A DNA stretch of 64,000 nucleotides from Rhizobium skierniewicense (GCF_014196515.1 NZ_JACIDV010000004.1:186001-250000), one strand, 5' to 3'. Positions 27,323 through 36,997 are shown, numbered from the stretch's first letter. Notes: generated by a model not told the origin, from the sequence alone. Program-made: numbers and translations.

Positions 27323-28207
27323 TCAGGTCTCCTCTTTACCCGGCTTTCGAAAAAGGCGTGTCTGCTCGAACAGGCCTTCCAGCGAATTCATCCGCTGGCG
27401 GGTCTCGTCCCAGCCATTGTTCTGCACCGCCTCGATCAGCGCCTCCACGACAAACAGCGTCACCACCGAGCTGTCCCATGCGGATGGCGCTTCGATGCGC
27501 ACCCGAAACGTATGTTCGGCAAAGCGCGAGACGGGGGACGTCCACTGGTCGGTGAACAGCAGAATGCGAACATTGTTGTCGTGCGCCACCTGCGCCAGCG
27601 TCACCATGTCCTGCTCGTAACGCCTGATGTCGAAGATCACCAGCACGTCACCGGCATTCATGTTCAGCATATATTGCGGCCATGAGCTGGAGTTGGACGA
27701 CATCAGCGACGTCTTGGGCCGGATGACCTGCATGTGAGTGAAGAAATATTCGGCAACCGCCCCGGTGATGCGCCCGCCGACGAAGTAGATGCTGCGTTTT
27801 CTGTCGGCCAGAAGGGTTGCCGCATTGTCGAAGGATGCAGTGTCGAGATCGCTGAGCGTGTCGCGCAGATTACCGGTGATGGCATCGGCGAAGCGGTTGA
27901 GAATATGCAGGCCCGGCGCGTTGCTGGCCCAGCGGTCATGCTTGGCGATAGGGTTGGAAATTGTTGCTTCCAGCTCCTGATGCAGCCGCGCCTGAAACTC
28001 GGGATAGCCCTTGAAACCCAGCTTCTGCACCATGCGCGCAACGGTGGGCGTCGAGACGCCTGCATTTTCGGCAACGATCGTGATGCTTCCCAGCCCCGAG
28101 ATCGGGTAGTTCCCGAGAAGACTTTCCGCAAGACGCTTTTCGGCACGCGTCAGGCTCTCGTAATGAGCCTGGATAACGTCCGAAACGGTCGCGGCCGAAC
28201 TGTGCAA
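27323..28207 (-). CDS. RpiR/MurR-family transcriptional regulator
   Basis: This 294-residue regulator has an N-terminal helix-turn-helix of the RpiR type (YESLTRAEKRLAESLLGNYP, then VAENAGVSTPTVARMVQKLGFKGYPEFQ). A SIS sugar-phosphate-binding domain follows (near 125-250: IYFVGGRITGAVAEYF, AGDVLVIFDIRRYEQD, ILLFTDQ). The start is a TTG at 28207 behind AGGGGA. It lies upstream of the importer operon on the same strand and diverges from the amidohydrolase gene, so it is the likely regulator of one or both. Confidence 0.88.
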   Translation of the reverse strand: MHSSAATVSDVIQAHYESLTRAEKRLAESLLGNYPISGLGSITIVAENAGVSTPTVARMVQKLGFKGYPEFQARLHQELEATISNPIAKHDRWASNAPGLHILNRFADAITGNLRDTLSDLDTASFDNAATLLADRKRSIYFVGGRITGAVAEYFFTHMQVIRPKTSLMSSNSSSWPQYMLNMNAGDVLVIFDIRRYEQDMVTLAQVAHDNNVRILLFTDQWTSPVSRFAEHTFRVRIEAPSAWDSSVVTLFVVEALIEAVQNNGWDETRQRMNSLEGLFEQTRLFRKPGKEET

Positions 28208-28383
28208 ATTTTTCCCCTAGCCGATCTTTTTGTCGGTCTGTTAGGGCTGATTAAGATACGGGGAGGGAGCGGAGTCAATCAAAAAAATGAAGAGAAAATT
28301 TCAAAAAACATTTGACACTTTGGCGTACGTGAAGAATTCTTTTCTAGCTGTCGGGGGACAGTGATGCGGTAACGGGGTACACC

Positions 28384-29145
28384 ATGACGGTGCAAGCACA
28401 GTTTTTCACAAACGACGAGGCCAAGCCTGTCGTCGTGGAAAATCCGCTCGGCAAAGGCAGGGTGCTGCTGGTCTGCGAACACGCTTCCCATACGCTACCC
28501 GCCCGTTTCGGCACGCTGGGTCTTAGCGAAGAGGTGCGAACAAGCCACATCGCGTGGGACCCCGGCGCGCTCGCCGTCTCACGTCTCTTGTCGAGAAGTC
28601 TTGATGCCACCGTCATCTACCAGAACTATTCCCGGCTGATCTATGACTGCAATCGCCCGCCGGAGTCGCCTTCGGCAATGCCTGTCACCAGCGAGATTTA
28701 CGACATTCCGGGCAACGCGAATCTCAGCGAAGCAGAACGTTCTGTTCGCACGGCATCGCTTTACATTCCGTTTCACGATCGCGTCAGGGAGCTTGTTGCT
28801 GCGCGGGACAACATGGTTCTGGTGACGATGCACAGTTTTACGCCGGTCTATCACGGCAAGCGCCGCGAGGTGGAAATAGGTCTTCTGCACGATGCCGATA
28901 CACGGTTGGTCGATGCGATGCTGGACCATGTGGAGAACGGAAAATTCCGGATCGAGCGCAACCAGCCTTACGGGCCGGAAGATGGCGTGACGCATACGCT
29001 ACGGCTTCACGCGCTGCCAATTGGGCTTTTGAACGTCATGATCGAGGTCAGAAATGACCTGATCCAGAACGAGGAGGGGCAGCGGGCTGCTGCCGATTTT
29101 CTGAGTGGACTTTTGACGAAGGCAATCGCCGCTCACAGCCCATAA
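28384..29145 (+). CDS. N-formylglutamate amidohydrolase-family protein
   Basis: This 253-residue protein belongs to the FGase family of zinc amidohydrolases. Visible family features are VLLVCEHASHTLP near 27-39, HIAWDPGALAVSRLLSRSL, YSRLIYDCNRPP and VTMHSFTPVYHGKRREVEIGLLHD. The classical member cleaves formylglutamate in histidine degradation, but no hut genes are here. In this setting, next to a GS-like ligase, it is a candidate hydrolase for a gamma-glutamyl or other N-substituted glutamate product. It starts the plus-strand cluster. Confidence 0.85.
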   Translation: MTVQAQFFTNDEAKPVVVENPLGKGRVLLVCEHASHTLPARFGTLGLSEEVRTSHIAWDPGALAVSRLLSRSLDATVIYQNYSRLIYDCNRPPESPSAMPVTSEIYDIPGNANLSEAERSVRTASLYIPFHDRVRELVAARDNMVLVTMHSFTPVYHGKRREVEIGLLHDADTRLVDAMLDHVENGKFRIERNQPYGPEDGVTHTLRLHALPIGLLNVMIEVRNDLIQNEEGQRAAADFLSGLLTKAIAAHSP

Positions 29146-29303
29146 GTGCCGTTGCATATCCAAAGAAGGCCGGAAAGGTCCTTGGTGCAATGTGGGAACA
29201 GCAGATGTGCATGGCGTGGCCGGATTTTACCGCCGCGCCGAGACTGGGGCAAAATCGGCCATTCTGGCTGACAGCCTGTTTTTCTTGATCAGGAGAGAAC
29301 GGC

Positions 29304-30818
29304 ATGGACAATTCATCATCAGGCGTCAGCTATAAAAAAGCGGACGCATCCTACTTCGAAAAAAGAGGGCTCTCGCGATATGCGGGCGTCTGGTCGCTCT
29401 GGGCGCTGGGCGTCGGCGCGGTGATCTCAGGCCATTTTTCCGGCTGGAATTTCGGCTTTGCCACCGGCGGGTGGGGCGGCATGCTGGTTGCAGGCATGAT
29501 CATCGCCGTCATGTATCTCGGGCTGACATTCTCCATCGCGGAAATGAGCCCGGCCTTGCCGCACACAGGCGCTGCCTACTCCTTCGCGAGAACAGCAATA
29601 GGCCCATGGGGCGGCTTCATCACTGGCCTTTGTGAGAACGTCGAATATGTTCTCACGCCCGCCGTCATCGTTACCTTCATCACGGCTTACGTGAACTCCA
29701 TTCTAGGGCTCGATCCGGTCTATTCACCACTCCTTTGGGTGCTGTTCTATGTGATCTTCTTATGCCTCAACGTCTTCGGACTTGAACTGTCGTTCAAGGT
29801 AACGCTGGTGATCACACTGATTTCGCTTGCCGTTCTCGTCTTCTTCTGGGTCAGCGCCATCCCCAACATGGACTTCTCTCGCTGGGCGTTGAACATCGGC
29901 GTCGGGCCGGATGGTGCTGCGGTCGAACTGCCCGAAGGCAACGGCTCGTTCTTCCCGTTCGGATTCTCCGGCGTTCTTGCCACGCTGCCGTTTGCCGTCT
30001 GGCTGTTCCTCGCCATCGAGCAACTGCCGCTGGCCGCCGAAGAGTCGGTCGATCCCAAGCGCGATATGCCCAAGGGCATCATTCTCGGCATCATCACGCT
30101 GATGATTTCGGCCTTCATGATTGTGCTGCTCAATCCCTCGCTTCCCGGTATCGGGGCATTCCATCTCGGATCCTCGCTCGAGCCGTTGCTGGACGGCTTC
30201 AAGGCCGTCTATGGTGATGGTGGCGTGGTTCTCCTGGGCTTTGTGGCTCTTACTGGCCTCATCGCCAGCTTCCACACAATCCTCTATGCGCAGGGCCGCC
30301 AGATCTATTCGCTGTCGCGGGCGGGTTATTTCCCCACCGTGCTGTCCGTCACGCATCCGAAGTTCAAGACACCGCATGTCGCGATGCTCGCGGGTGCCAT
30401 CGTGGGCCTCAGCGTCATGATGATCATCTGGTTCGCGCTGGGTGCGACGGAAGGCGGCAGCATCATCGGCAGCGTGCTGCTCAACATGGCTGTGTTCGGC
30501 GCGATGTTCTCCTATATCATGCAGGCGATCTCGTTCATCATGCTGCGCCGTAATCTGCCGGACATCGAGCGGCCCTTCCGTTCGCCACTCGGCATTCCCG
30601 GCGCTATCCTGACCATCATCATTGCCGTCATAACCTTGCTCTATCAGGTGCAGGACCCGAACTTTACCAAGGGCGTCATCTGGGTAGCGTTGTGGTTTGC
30701 GGTTGCGATCGCCTATTTCGCGCTGGTCGGCCGTCACCGCCTCATCCTGTCACCGGAAGAGGAATTCGCGCTGGAGCACAAGCAGGCCGCACTCAACGCG
30801 GCGGCTTCGAAGGCTTGA
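29304..30818 (+). CDS. APC-family permease, ethanolamine permease type
   Basis: This 504-residue transporter has about twelve membrane helices. The segments WALGVGAVISGHFSGWNFGFATGGWGG and IAEMSPALPHTGAAYSFARTAIGPWGGFITGLCENVEYVLTPAV are close to the known ethanolamine permease group within the APC superfamily. It would import ethanolamine or a related amino alcohol in exchange with protons or amino acids. It begins 158 bp after the amidohydrolase gene and is followed 56 bp later by a GS-like gene, so it supplies the substrate of that cluster. Confidence 0.88.
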   Translation: MDNSSSGVSYKKADASYFEKRGLSRYAGVWSLWALGVGAVISGHFSGWNFGFATGGWGGMLVAGMIIAVMYLGLTFSIAEMSPALPHTGAAYSFARTAIGPWGGFITGLCENVEYVLTPAVIVTFITAYVNSILGLDPVYSPLLWVLFYVIFLCLNVFGLELSFKVTLVITLISLAVLVFFWVSAIPNMDFSRWALNIGVGPDGAAVELPEGNGSFFPFGFSGVLATLPFAVWLFLAIEQLPLAAEESVDPKRDMPKGIILGIITLMISAFMIVLLNPSLPGIGAFHLGSSLEPLLDGFKAVYGDGGVVLLGFVALTGLIASFHTILYAQGRQIYSLSRAGYFPTVLSVTHPKFKTPHVAMLAGAIVGLSVMMIIWFALGATEGGSIIGSVLLNMAVFGAMFSYIMQAISFIMLRRNLPDIERPFRSPLGIPGAILTIIIAVITLLYQVQDPNFTKGVIWVALWFAVAIAYFALVGRHRLILSPEEEFALEHKQAALNAAASKA

Positions 30819-30874
30819 ACCAACTCCAAAGGGCGACCGGCAACGGTCGCCCCATTGAATCAAAGGGAAACATC

Positions 30875-32242
30875 ATGACGACCTACACATTCGACGCGCT
30901 TAAAAAGGATGTCGCTGAAGGGCGCATAGACACGGTTCTGGCATGCCTCGTGGATATGCAGGGTCGTCTGATGGGCAAACGTTTTCAGGCGGAATTTTTT
31001 GTCGAAAGCGCCTATGAGGAAACGCACAGCTGCAATTATCTGCTGGCGACCGATATGGAAATGGAAACTGTTCCCGGCTACAAATCCACCAGTTGGGAAA
31101 AAGGTTACGGCGATTATACTTTAAAGCCAGACCTCTCGACGCTCCACCGCGTGCCGTGGCTTGAAGGTACGGCGCTTGTTTTGTGCGATGCCTACGACCA
31201 TCATACCCATGCCGAAGTTGCACACTCGCCGCGCGCGCTGTTGAAAAAGCAGGTCGCGCGTCTGGAGGCCATGGGCCTCAAGGCCTTCATGGCCACCGAG
31301 CTGGAGTTCTTCCTGTTCGACCAAAGTTTCGAGACTGCCCGCGCCAGTGGCTACCGCGATCTCAACCTCGTCAGCCCCTATAATGAGGATTACCACATCT
31401 TCCAGACCACCAAGGAAGAAGAGGTGATGCGCGCCATCAGAAACAATCTGCAAGCCGCTGGGATCCCGATCGAAAACACCAAGGGTGAGGCCTCTGCCGG
31501 TCAGGTGGAGCTCAATGTCCGCTACGCCGATGCGCTGACCATGGCAGACCGCCACGCGATCATCAAAAACGCCTGCAAGGAAATCGCCTGGTCTAAGGGC
31601 AAGGCTGTGACCTTCCTGGCCAAGTGGAATTATGACGCGGCTGGTAGCTCCTCGCATATCCACCAGTCGCTTTGGAGCCTGGATGGCAAGACGCCTGTTT
31701 TCCTCGACAAGCAAGGCGAGTACGGCATGTCGGATATGATGCGCCATTACGTGGCGGGGCTGCTGGCTCATGCCAGCGAGACGACCTACTTCCTCGCGCC
31801 CTATATCAACTCCTACAAGCGTTACATGGCGGGCACATTCGCGCCGACCAAGGCCGTGTGGAGCATGGACAACCGCACGGCGGGTTACCGGCTGTGCGGT
31901 GCCGATAGCAAGGGCATCCGCATTGAGTGCCGAATTGGCGGGTCGGATATCAATCCGCATCTGGCCATGGCGGCCTTGCTTGCGGCAGGTATTGACGGCA
32001 TTGAAAATAAGCTGGAACTTGAGCCACAGTTTGAAGGCGATGCCTATGGCGGCAAGGACATTCGCGAAGTCCCCAAAACGCTTCGCGATGCGACCGACCA
32101 CCTCAACGGTTCGAAAATGCTGCGCGGCGCTTTCGGCGATGATGTGATCGATCACTATGTTCGTGCCGCAAAGTGGGAGCAGGAAGAATACGACCGCCGC
32201 GTCACCGACTGGGAAGTCGCACGCGGGTTTGAACGGGCATAA
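30875..32242 (+). CDS. Glutamine-synthetase-like gamma-glutamyl-amine ligase
   Basis: This 455-residue protein belongs to the GS superfamily. Landmarks are the ATELEFFLFDQSF metal-binding strand, GEASAGQVELNV, the AKWNYDAAGSSSHIHQSLW block with its His, the loop NSYKRYMAGTFAPTKAVWSMDNRTAGYR, and the IECRIGGSDINPHLAMAALLAAG C-terminus. The length and the clean relation to PuuA/IpuC-type enzymes, plus neighbours for transport and alcohol/aldehyde oxidation, argue for gamma-glutamylation of an amine instead of ammonia assimilation. The ATG at 30875 follows AAAGGGAA. It lies in an operon with ALDH and Fe-ADH genes. Confidence 0.88.
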   Translation: MTTYTFDALKKDVAEGRIDTVLACLVDMQGRLMGKRFQAEFFVESAYEETHSCNYLLATDMEMETVPGYKSTSWEKGYGDYTLKPDLSTLHRVPWLEGTALVLCDAYDHHTHAEVAHSPRALLKKQVARLEAMGLKAFMATELEFFLFDQSFETARASGYRDLNLVSPYNEDYHIFQTTKEEEVMRAIRNNLQAAGIPIENTKGEASAGQVELNVRYADALTMADRHAIIKNACKEIAWSKGKAVTFLAKWNYDAAGSSSHIHQSLWSLDGKTPVFLDKQGEYGMSDMMRHYVAGLLAHASETTYFLAPYINSYKRYMAGTFAPTKAVWSMDNRTAGYRLCGADSKGIRIECRIGGSDINPHLAMAALLAAGIDGIENKLELEPQFEGDAYGGKDIREVPKTLRDATDHLNGSKMLRGAFGDDVIDHYVRAAKWEQEEYDRRVTDWEVARGFERA

Positions 32243-32260
32243 ACAAAGTAGGAAAAAACT

Positions 32261-33649
32261 ATGGTCATGATCCAGAATATCTCGCCGATCGACGGTTCGG
32301 TCTATGCCGAGCGCGAGGCGATGTCGCTGGATGCGGCGCGGACCGCCGTATTGAAAGTGCGCGCTGCGCAAAAATCCTGGGCGCGTCGCCCGCTGGAAGA
32401 TCGCGTTCAACTGGTGCTGAAAGGCGTGGCCCGGCTGAACGAGATGGTTGGCGACGTCGTGCCGGAACTGGCCCATATGATGGGCCGCCCGGTGCGCTAT
32501 GGCGGTGAGTTCAAGGGCTTTAACGAGCGCTCCAACTACGTCGCCTCCATTGCAGCCGACGCGCTGGCACCGCTCGTCATTGAGGAAAGTGGCAATTTCG
32601 AGCGCCGCATCGAGCGCGAAGCGCATGGCGTCGTCTTCGTCATTGCGCCGTGGAACTACCCCTATATGACGGCGATCAACACGATTGCTCCTGCCCTTAT
32701 GGCGGGCAACACGGTCGTCATCAAACACGCCGCGCAGACGCTTCTTGTGGGTGAGCGCATGGTGCGGGCCTTTGTTGAAGCGGGCGTGCCGGAGGATGTG
32801 TTCATCAACCTCTTCCTCGACCACCAGACCACATCGGCGCTGATTTCTGAAAGCCTGTTCAACTTCGTCAACTTCACCGGCTCCGTTGAAGGTGGTCGTG
32901 CCATCGAGCGTGCCGCTGCGGGCACCTTCACCGGCCTTGGGCTGGAGCTTGGCGGTAAGGACCCCGGCTATGTCATGGAAGATGCCGATCTGGATGCGGC
33001 GGTCGATACGCTGATGGACGGCGCGACCTTCAATTCCGGGCAGTGCTGCTGCGGCATCGAGCGTATCTATGTCAACGAGATGCTGTTTGATGCTTTCGTT
33101 GAAAAGTCCGTTGCCTGGGTGTCCAACTACAAGCTCGGCAATCCGCTGCTTGAGGAAACGACGCTGGGGCCGATGGCCAACAAGCGCTTCGCCAAGGTTG
33201 TGCGCCAGCAGGTAGCGGATGCCGTCTCCAAGGGTGCCAAGGCGCTGGTCGATCCCAAGCTGTTTGCAGCCGACGATGGCGAAAGCGCCTATGTCGCGCC
33301 GCAGATCCTCGTCAATGTGGATCATTCCATGGAATTCATGACCGAAGAAACCTTCGGCCCTGCCGTCGGTATCATGAAGGTGAAGAACGACGACGAAGCC
33401 ATTCAACTGATGAATGACAGCAAATATGGCCTCACCGCATCGTTATGGACGCAGGATGCTGAGCGGGCAGGGCGCATCGGTCGTGAGATCGAAACTGGCA
33501 CCGTCTTTATGAACCGTGCGGATTATCTCGACCCTGCGCTGTGCTGGACCGGCGTGAAGGACACGGGCCGTGGTGGCTCGCTGTCGGTCATCGGTTTCCA
33601 GAACCTGACCCGCCCAAAATCCTACCATCTGAAGAAAGTCACGAAATGA
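32261..33649 (+). CDS. NAD-dependent aldehyde dehydrogenase
   Basis: This 462-residue ALDH oxidises an aldehyde to the acid. The N-terminal fold includes VIAPWNYPYMTAINTIAPALMAGNTVVIKHA. The general base Glu is in LELGGKDPGYV, and the catalytic Cys is in FNSGQCCCGIERIYV near residue 263. EETFGPAVGIMKV is near 365. It starts 18 bp after the GS-like gene and overlaps the next gene by four bases. In the cluster it would act after the alcohol dehydrogenase, on a gamma-glutamyl aminoaldehyde. Confidence 0.92.
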   Translation: MVMIQNISPIDGSVYAEREAMSLDAARTAVLKVRAAQKSWARRPLEDRVQLVLKGVARLNEMVGDVVPELAHMMGRPVRYGGEFKGFNERSNYVASIAADALAPLVIEESGNFERRIEREAHGVVFVIAPWNYPYMTAINTIAPALMAGNTVVIKHAAQTLLVGERMVRAFVEAGVPEDVFINLFLDHQTTSALISESLFNFVNFTGSVEGGRAIERAAAGTFTGLGLELGGKDPGYVMEDADLDAAVDTLMDGATFNSGQCCCGIERIYVNEMLFDAFVEKSVAWVSNYKLGNPLLEETTLGPMANKRFAKVVRQQVADAVSKGAKALVDPKLFAADDGESAYVAPQILVNVDHSMEFMTEETFGPAVGIMKVKNDDEAIQLMNDSKYGLTASLWTQDAERAGRIGREIETGTVFMNRADYLDPALCWTGVKDTGRGGSLSVIGFQNLTRPKSYHLKKVTK

Positions 33650-34791
33650 ACATCGTCGCAAACTGGAGCTACCCGACCCCGATCAAGATGGGACGCGGGC
33701 GCATCAAGGAACTGGCCGATGCCTGCAAGACGCTTGGCATCAAAAAGCCGCTGCTCGTCACCGATCGAGGCCTCGCCAGCATGGCGATCACGGCCCACGC
33801 GCTGGATATTCTGGAAGAGGCGGGCCTTGGCCGTGCCATCTTTGCCGAGGTGGACCCCAACCCCAATGAGATCAACCTCGAAGCCGGCGTGAAGGCGTTC
33901 AAGGATGGCGGCCATGATGGCGTCGTCGCGTTCGGCGGCGGCTCCGGCCTTGATCTGGGCAAGGCGGTCGCCTTCATGGCGGGCCAGACACGCCCTATCT
34001 GGGATTTCGAGGATATCGGCGACTGGTGGACCCGCGCAAACAATGATGGCATCGCGCCCATCGTTGCCGTACCGACCACAGCAGGTACCGGTTCGGAAGT
34101 GGGACGCGCCAGCGTCATCACCAATTCCAAAACGCATGTGAAGAAGATCATCTTCCACCCGAAATTCCTGCCGGGCGTCGTGATCTGCGATCCGGAACTG
34201 ACAGTCGGCATGCCAAAGGCCATCACCGTCGGCACCGGCATGGATGCCTTTGCCCATTGCCTGGAAGCCTATTCCTCGCCTTTCTATCACCCGATGAGCG
34301 CCGGTATCGCGCTTGAGGGCATGCGTCTCGTCAAGGAATTCCTGCCGCGCGCACATAAGGACGGCACGGATATCGAAGCCCGCTCCAACATGATGGCCGC
34401 CGCTGCCATGGGTGCCGTGGCCTTCCAGAAGGGGCTTGGCGCCATTCACGCGCTCTCGCACCCCATCGGGGCGGTTTACAACACCCATCACGGCATGACC
34501 AACGCGGTCGTCATGCCAGCCGTCCTGCGCTTCAACCGCCCGGCTATCGAGGAAAAAATAGCCCGTGCGGCGGCCTATCTCGGCATCGAGGGTGGCTTCG
34601 ATGGTTTTTATGATTACGTACTGAAGCTCCGCCGAGAGCTGGGCGTGCCGGAAAATCTGACCGCCCTTGGCATCACGCCCGATCGTATCGATGAGTTGAC
34701 GGCAGAGGCCATCAAGGATCCAAGCTGCGGCGGCAATCCGGTGGAAATGACGGCTGAAAACACCAAGGCGCTGTTTGAGGATTGCTTCTAA
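33646..34791 (+). CDS. Iron-containing (group III) alcohol dehydrogenase
   Basis: This 381-residue protein has the Fe-ADH fold. The nucleotide part contains GGGSGLDLGKAVAFMA near 89-104 and PTTAGTGSEVGRASVI. The metal site is spread over TGMDAFAHCLEAY and IHALSHPIGAVYNTHHGMTNAVVMP, with the conserved His residues. It overlaps the ALDH gene by ATGA at 33646. In the proposed pathway it oxidises the hydroxyl of a gamma-glutamyl amino alcohol to the aldehyde. A terminator-like hairpin follows at 34824. Confidence 0.92.
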   Translation: MNIVANWSYPTPIKMGRGRIKELADACKTLGIKKPLLVTDRGLASMAITAHALDILEEAGLGRAIFAEVDPNPNEINLEAGVKAFKDGGHDGVVAFGGGSGLDLGKAVAFMAGQTRPIWDFEDIGDWWTRANNDGIAPIVAVPTTAGTGSEVGRASVITNSKTHVKKIIFHPKFLPGVVICDPELTVGMPKAITVGTGMDAFAHCLEAYSSPFYHPMSAGIALEGMRLVKEFLPRAHKDGTDIEARSNMMAAAAMGAVAFQKGLGAIHALSHPIGAVYNTHHGMTNAVVMPAVLRFNRPAIEEKIARAAAYLGIEGGFDGFYDYVLKLRRELGVPENLTALGITPDRIDELTAEAIKDPSCGGNPVEMTAENTKALFEDCF

Positions 34792-34823
34792 GCCTTTCAA
34801 CGGACTTGAAAAACAGCAGAAAT

Positions 34824-34863
34824 GCGCTGCGCGACAACCGTGACCGTTGGCGTGCAGCGCTTT
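34824..34863 (+). terminator. Probable terminator of the amino-alcohol cluster
   Basis: GCGCTGC (34824-34830) pairs with GCAGCGC (34854-34860). Inner pairing continues with interruptions, and TTT follows. It lies 32 bp after the Fe-ADH stop. Confidence 0.65.
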
Positions 34864-34923
34864 CGTATTTACCTTTGCTTCACTGCATTTGGTTGGTCTG
34901 TCCTTCCGAACGATCATGACCAC

Positions 34924-34952
34924 TTGACATATTTGATTGTATTACTTATTAT
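34924..34952 (+). promoter_or_regulatory. Consensus sigma-70-like promoter for the DUF1800 gene
   Basis: TTGACA (34924-34929), a 17-bp spacer and TATTAT (34947-34952) lie in a very AT-rich stretch. This is unusual for this genome, and it is followed by about 90 bp of AT-rich leader before the likely start codon at 35045. Confidence 0.7.
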
Positions 34953-35044
34953 ATACAACCATAGAGGCAATATTTTATTCTATTTTTTTAAATTTATTTT
35001 ATCAGCCGATGCTTTCGGCGCGTTGTTATTATTGGAATTTCCTC

Positions 35045-36979
35045 ATGGTTTCCTTGCAAACGACCGGCTTGAGGCCGTGCGCTGTGCTGTGTTTATTTTT
35101 ATTGTCGGCGGTGCAGGCTCATGCTCTGTCCCTTGCTGAAACGAGACACTTGCTGGACCGAACGAGTTTCGGCATGTCGGTTCAGGACGCCGCCGATTTT
35201 TCCATCCTCAGTCGCGAACAGGCGGTCGACAAGCTGCTGGACGGACTTCCCAACCCTCAACGGGACGCGCCGCCGCCCTTTGTAAGATTAGCGAGGCCAG
35301 ATTACTGGGCGCCGGGATGGGAAAGTCGCGACACTATTCTCTATCGCGTTTCGGAGATCAAACAGCTTCAGGCCTGGTGGATCGCGGAGATGATTGAGAC
35401 GGAGCAACCTTTTGCGGAAAAGCTTGCGCTTTTCTGGCACAATCACTTCGTGTCACGTTTCGATCCCGGCCGCATCAGCGCGCCATTCTACGACCAGGTC
35501 ATGCTGTTTCGTGGTTCGGACGCGATGAATTTTCGCCGCCTGACGAAGGCGATGCTACGCGATCCGATGATGCTGACCAGCCTCGACAATATTCACAACA
35601 CCCGATCGTCTCCCAACGAGAACCTTGCCCGGGAACTGCTGGAACTGTTCACGCTCGGGATCGGACATTATTCCGAGAGCGACATAAAGCAGGTTGCCAA
35701 GGTCCTTGCTGGTCACGGTGTGGATCGTACCCGTGGCTGGCGCTACAGTCTTGATAATAGGAACACCGATCGGGATGCCAAGACTGTGCTTGGTGTCGTA
35801 ATTCCGGCGGGCTCTGATGACGATATCGATCAACTCGTCGATATCGTCCTCGCGCAGCCGCAGGTCTCACGTTTCATCGCGTCGAAATTCTACACAGAGT
35901 TCGTTTCGCTGGATGTCGACGAGCGGGAGGTGGACCGGCTGGCAACTGTGCTGCGGGACAATGATTTCGAGATGAAGCCTTTTCTGCGCGCGCTTCTCTT
36001 GAGCGACAGTTTCTGGTCACAACGTAACAGGGCAGGGCTGGTCAAGTCTCCCATTGAGCTTATCGTCGGCTTCATGCGCACCCTCGGGCTTCGGCTTCCA
36101 GACCATGGGGTCATACTCGATTATCTGAGCCAGCTTGGGCAAAGCCCCTTCATGGCACCTTCGGTCGCGGGTTGGCGCGGTGGCACGGAGTGGCTGACGA
36201 TGAAGTCGGTCGAGGAACGAGCCAGAATCGTCAGACGCCTTTGGGATGCTTATGACGATGCGCGCTGGCAACCTGCCTCTCAATCGCGCGATCTTTTCGT
36301 TCGTTTTTCGTCGGAACAGCTCGACACGGCAGCCCCTATTGTCATCGACGTCAATGGGCGCAAGGTCGCCGAAACAATCGCGGTTCACGGTACCAATACC
36401 TACCTGGAAAAAGCCTCCAGCGAACCAGGTGGCTTGAAGCCCATGTGGGAAACATTTTCGGTGGCCAGAGACTTGCTGCCGGAAAAGATCGAGACAATCA
36501 CCATACGTCTGAACGCGAAAAATCCCGATACCCGCCTTTTCGTGAATTGGGTCGCCGTGGACGGACGCAGGTTTTCGCCTGCGCAGGCATCCTGGGATCT
36601 GAGCGGGCAGACCGACTGCTCGGCGGACGTTCCGAAGGGCATGTTCTATTGCGATGTCGGACTGTCGTTTCCCATCGATCAGAAGGACCCCCAACAGGCT
36701 GTCATGGACGATCTCTCGGCACCGCATAATTCGATTATCGAATATGGCACGGGCAGGTTGCAACGCGAAGACACGCCACGCAACGTTCCCACCGCGCGCG
36801 ATTTCGAAGCCGATGCAAGCGCGCTCCTGACCTTACGTCCAGAGCCCAGAAGTAGCGGCGATCTGCGCATGTTCCTAATGTCGGCATCTGCGATCTACGG
36901 CGATGCGGATAATCCCTCGTCCTCTTTCGAGGATCGGGCGCGGATGTTCACGACCGACCCCGCCTATAATCTCAAGTAA
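35045..36979 (+). CDS. DUF1800-family secreted protein
   Basis: This 644-residue protein starts with a signal peptide (VSLQTTGLRPCAVLCLFLLSAVQAHA). DUF1800 features follow: LAETRHLLDRTSFG near 28-41, LALFWHNHFVS, a long helical part with NENLARELLELFTLGIGHYSESDIKQVAKVLAG, and FRPFLRALLLSDSFW-like sequence. The C-terminal third has a beta-sandwich character (FVRFSSEQLDTAAPIVIDVNG), perhaps a carbohydrate-binding part. The function of DUF1800 is not established; it is almost always paired with a DUF1501 gene, as here. The longer in-frame start at 34937 lies inside the promoter, so ATG 35045 is preferred. Confidence 0.82.
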   Translation: MVSLQTTGLRPCAVLCLFLLSAVQAHALSLAETRHLLDRTSFGMSVQDAADFSILSREQAVDKLLDGLPNPQRDAPPPFVRLARPDYWAPGWESRDTILYRVSEIKQLQAWWIAEMIETEQPFAEKLALFWHNHFVSRFDPGRISAPFYDQVMLFRGSDAMNFRRLTKAMLRDPMMLTSLDNIHNTRSSPNENLARELLELFTLGIGHYSESDIKQVAKVLAGHGVDRTRGWRYSLDNRNTDRDAKTVLGVVIPAGSDDDIDQLVDIVLAQPQVSRFIASKFYTEFVSLDVDEREVDRLATVLRDNDFEMKPFLRALLLSDSFWSQRNRAGLVKSPIELIVGFMRTLGLRLPDHGVILDYLSQLGQSPFMAPSVAGWRGGTEWLTMKSVEERARIVRRLWDAYDDARWQPASQSRDLFVRFSSEQLDTAAPIVIDVNGRKVAETIAVHGTNTYLEKASSEPGGLKPMWETFSVARDLLPEKIETITIRLNAKNPDTRLFVNWVAVDGRRFSPAQASWDLSGQTDCSADVPKGMFYCDVGLSFPIDQKDPQQAVMDDLSAPHNSIIEYGTGRLQREDTPRNVPTARDFEADASALLTLRPEPRSSGDLRMFLMSASAIYGDADNPSSSFEDRARMFTTDPAYNLK

Positions 36980-36997
36980 CCAATCGGAATATTGACG

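Noticed and set aside
31121..33406. 761-codon minus-strand open frame across the GS-like and ALDH genes
   Set aside because: Runs antisense through two well-supported genes and their junction; a high-GC codon-usage artefact.
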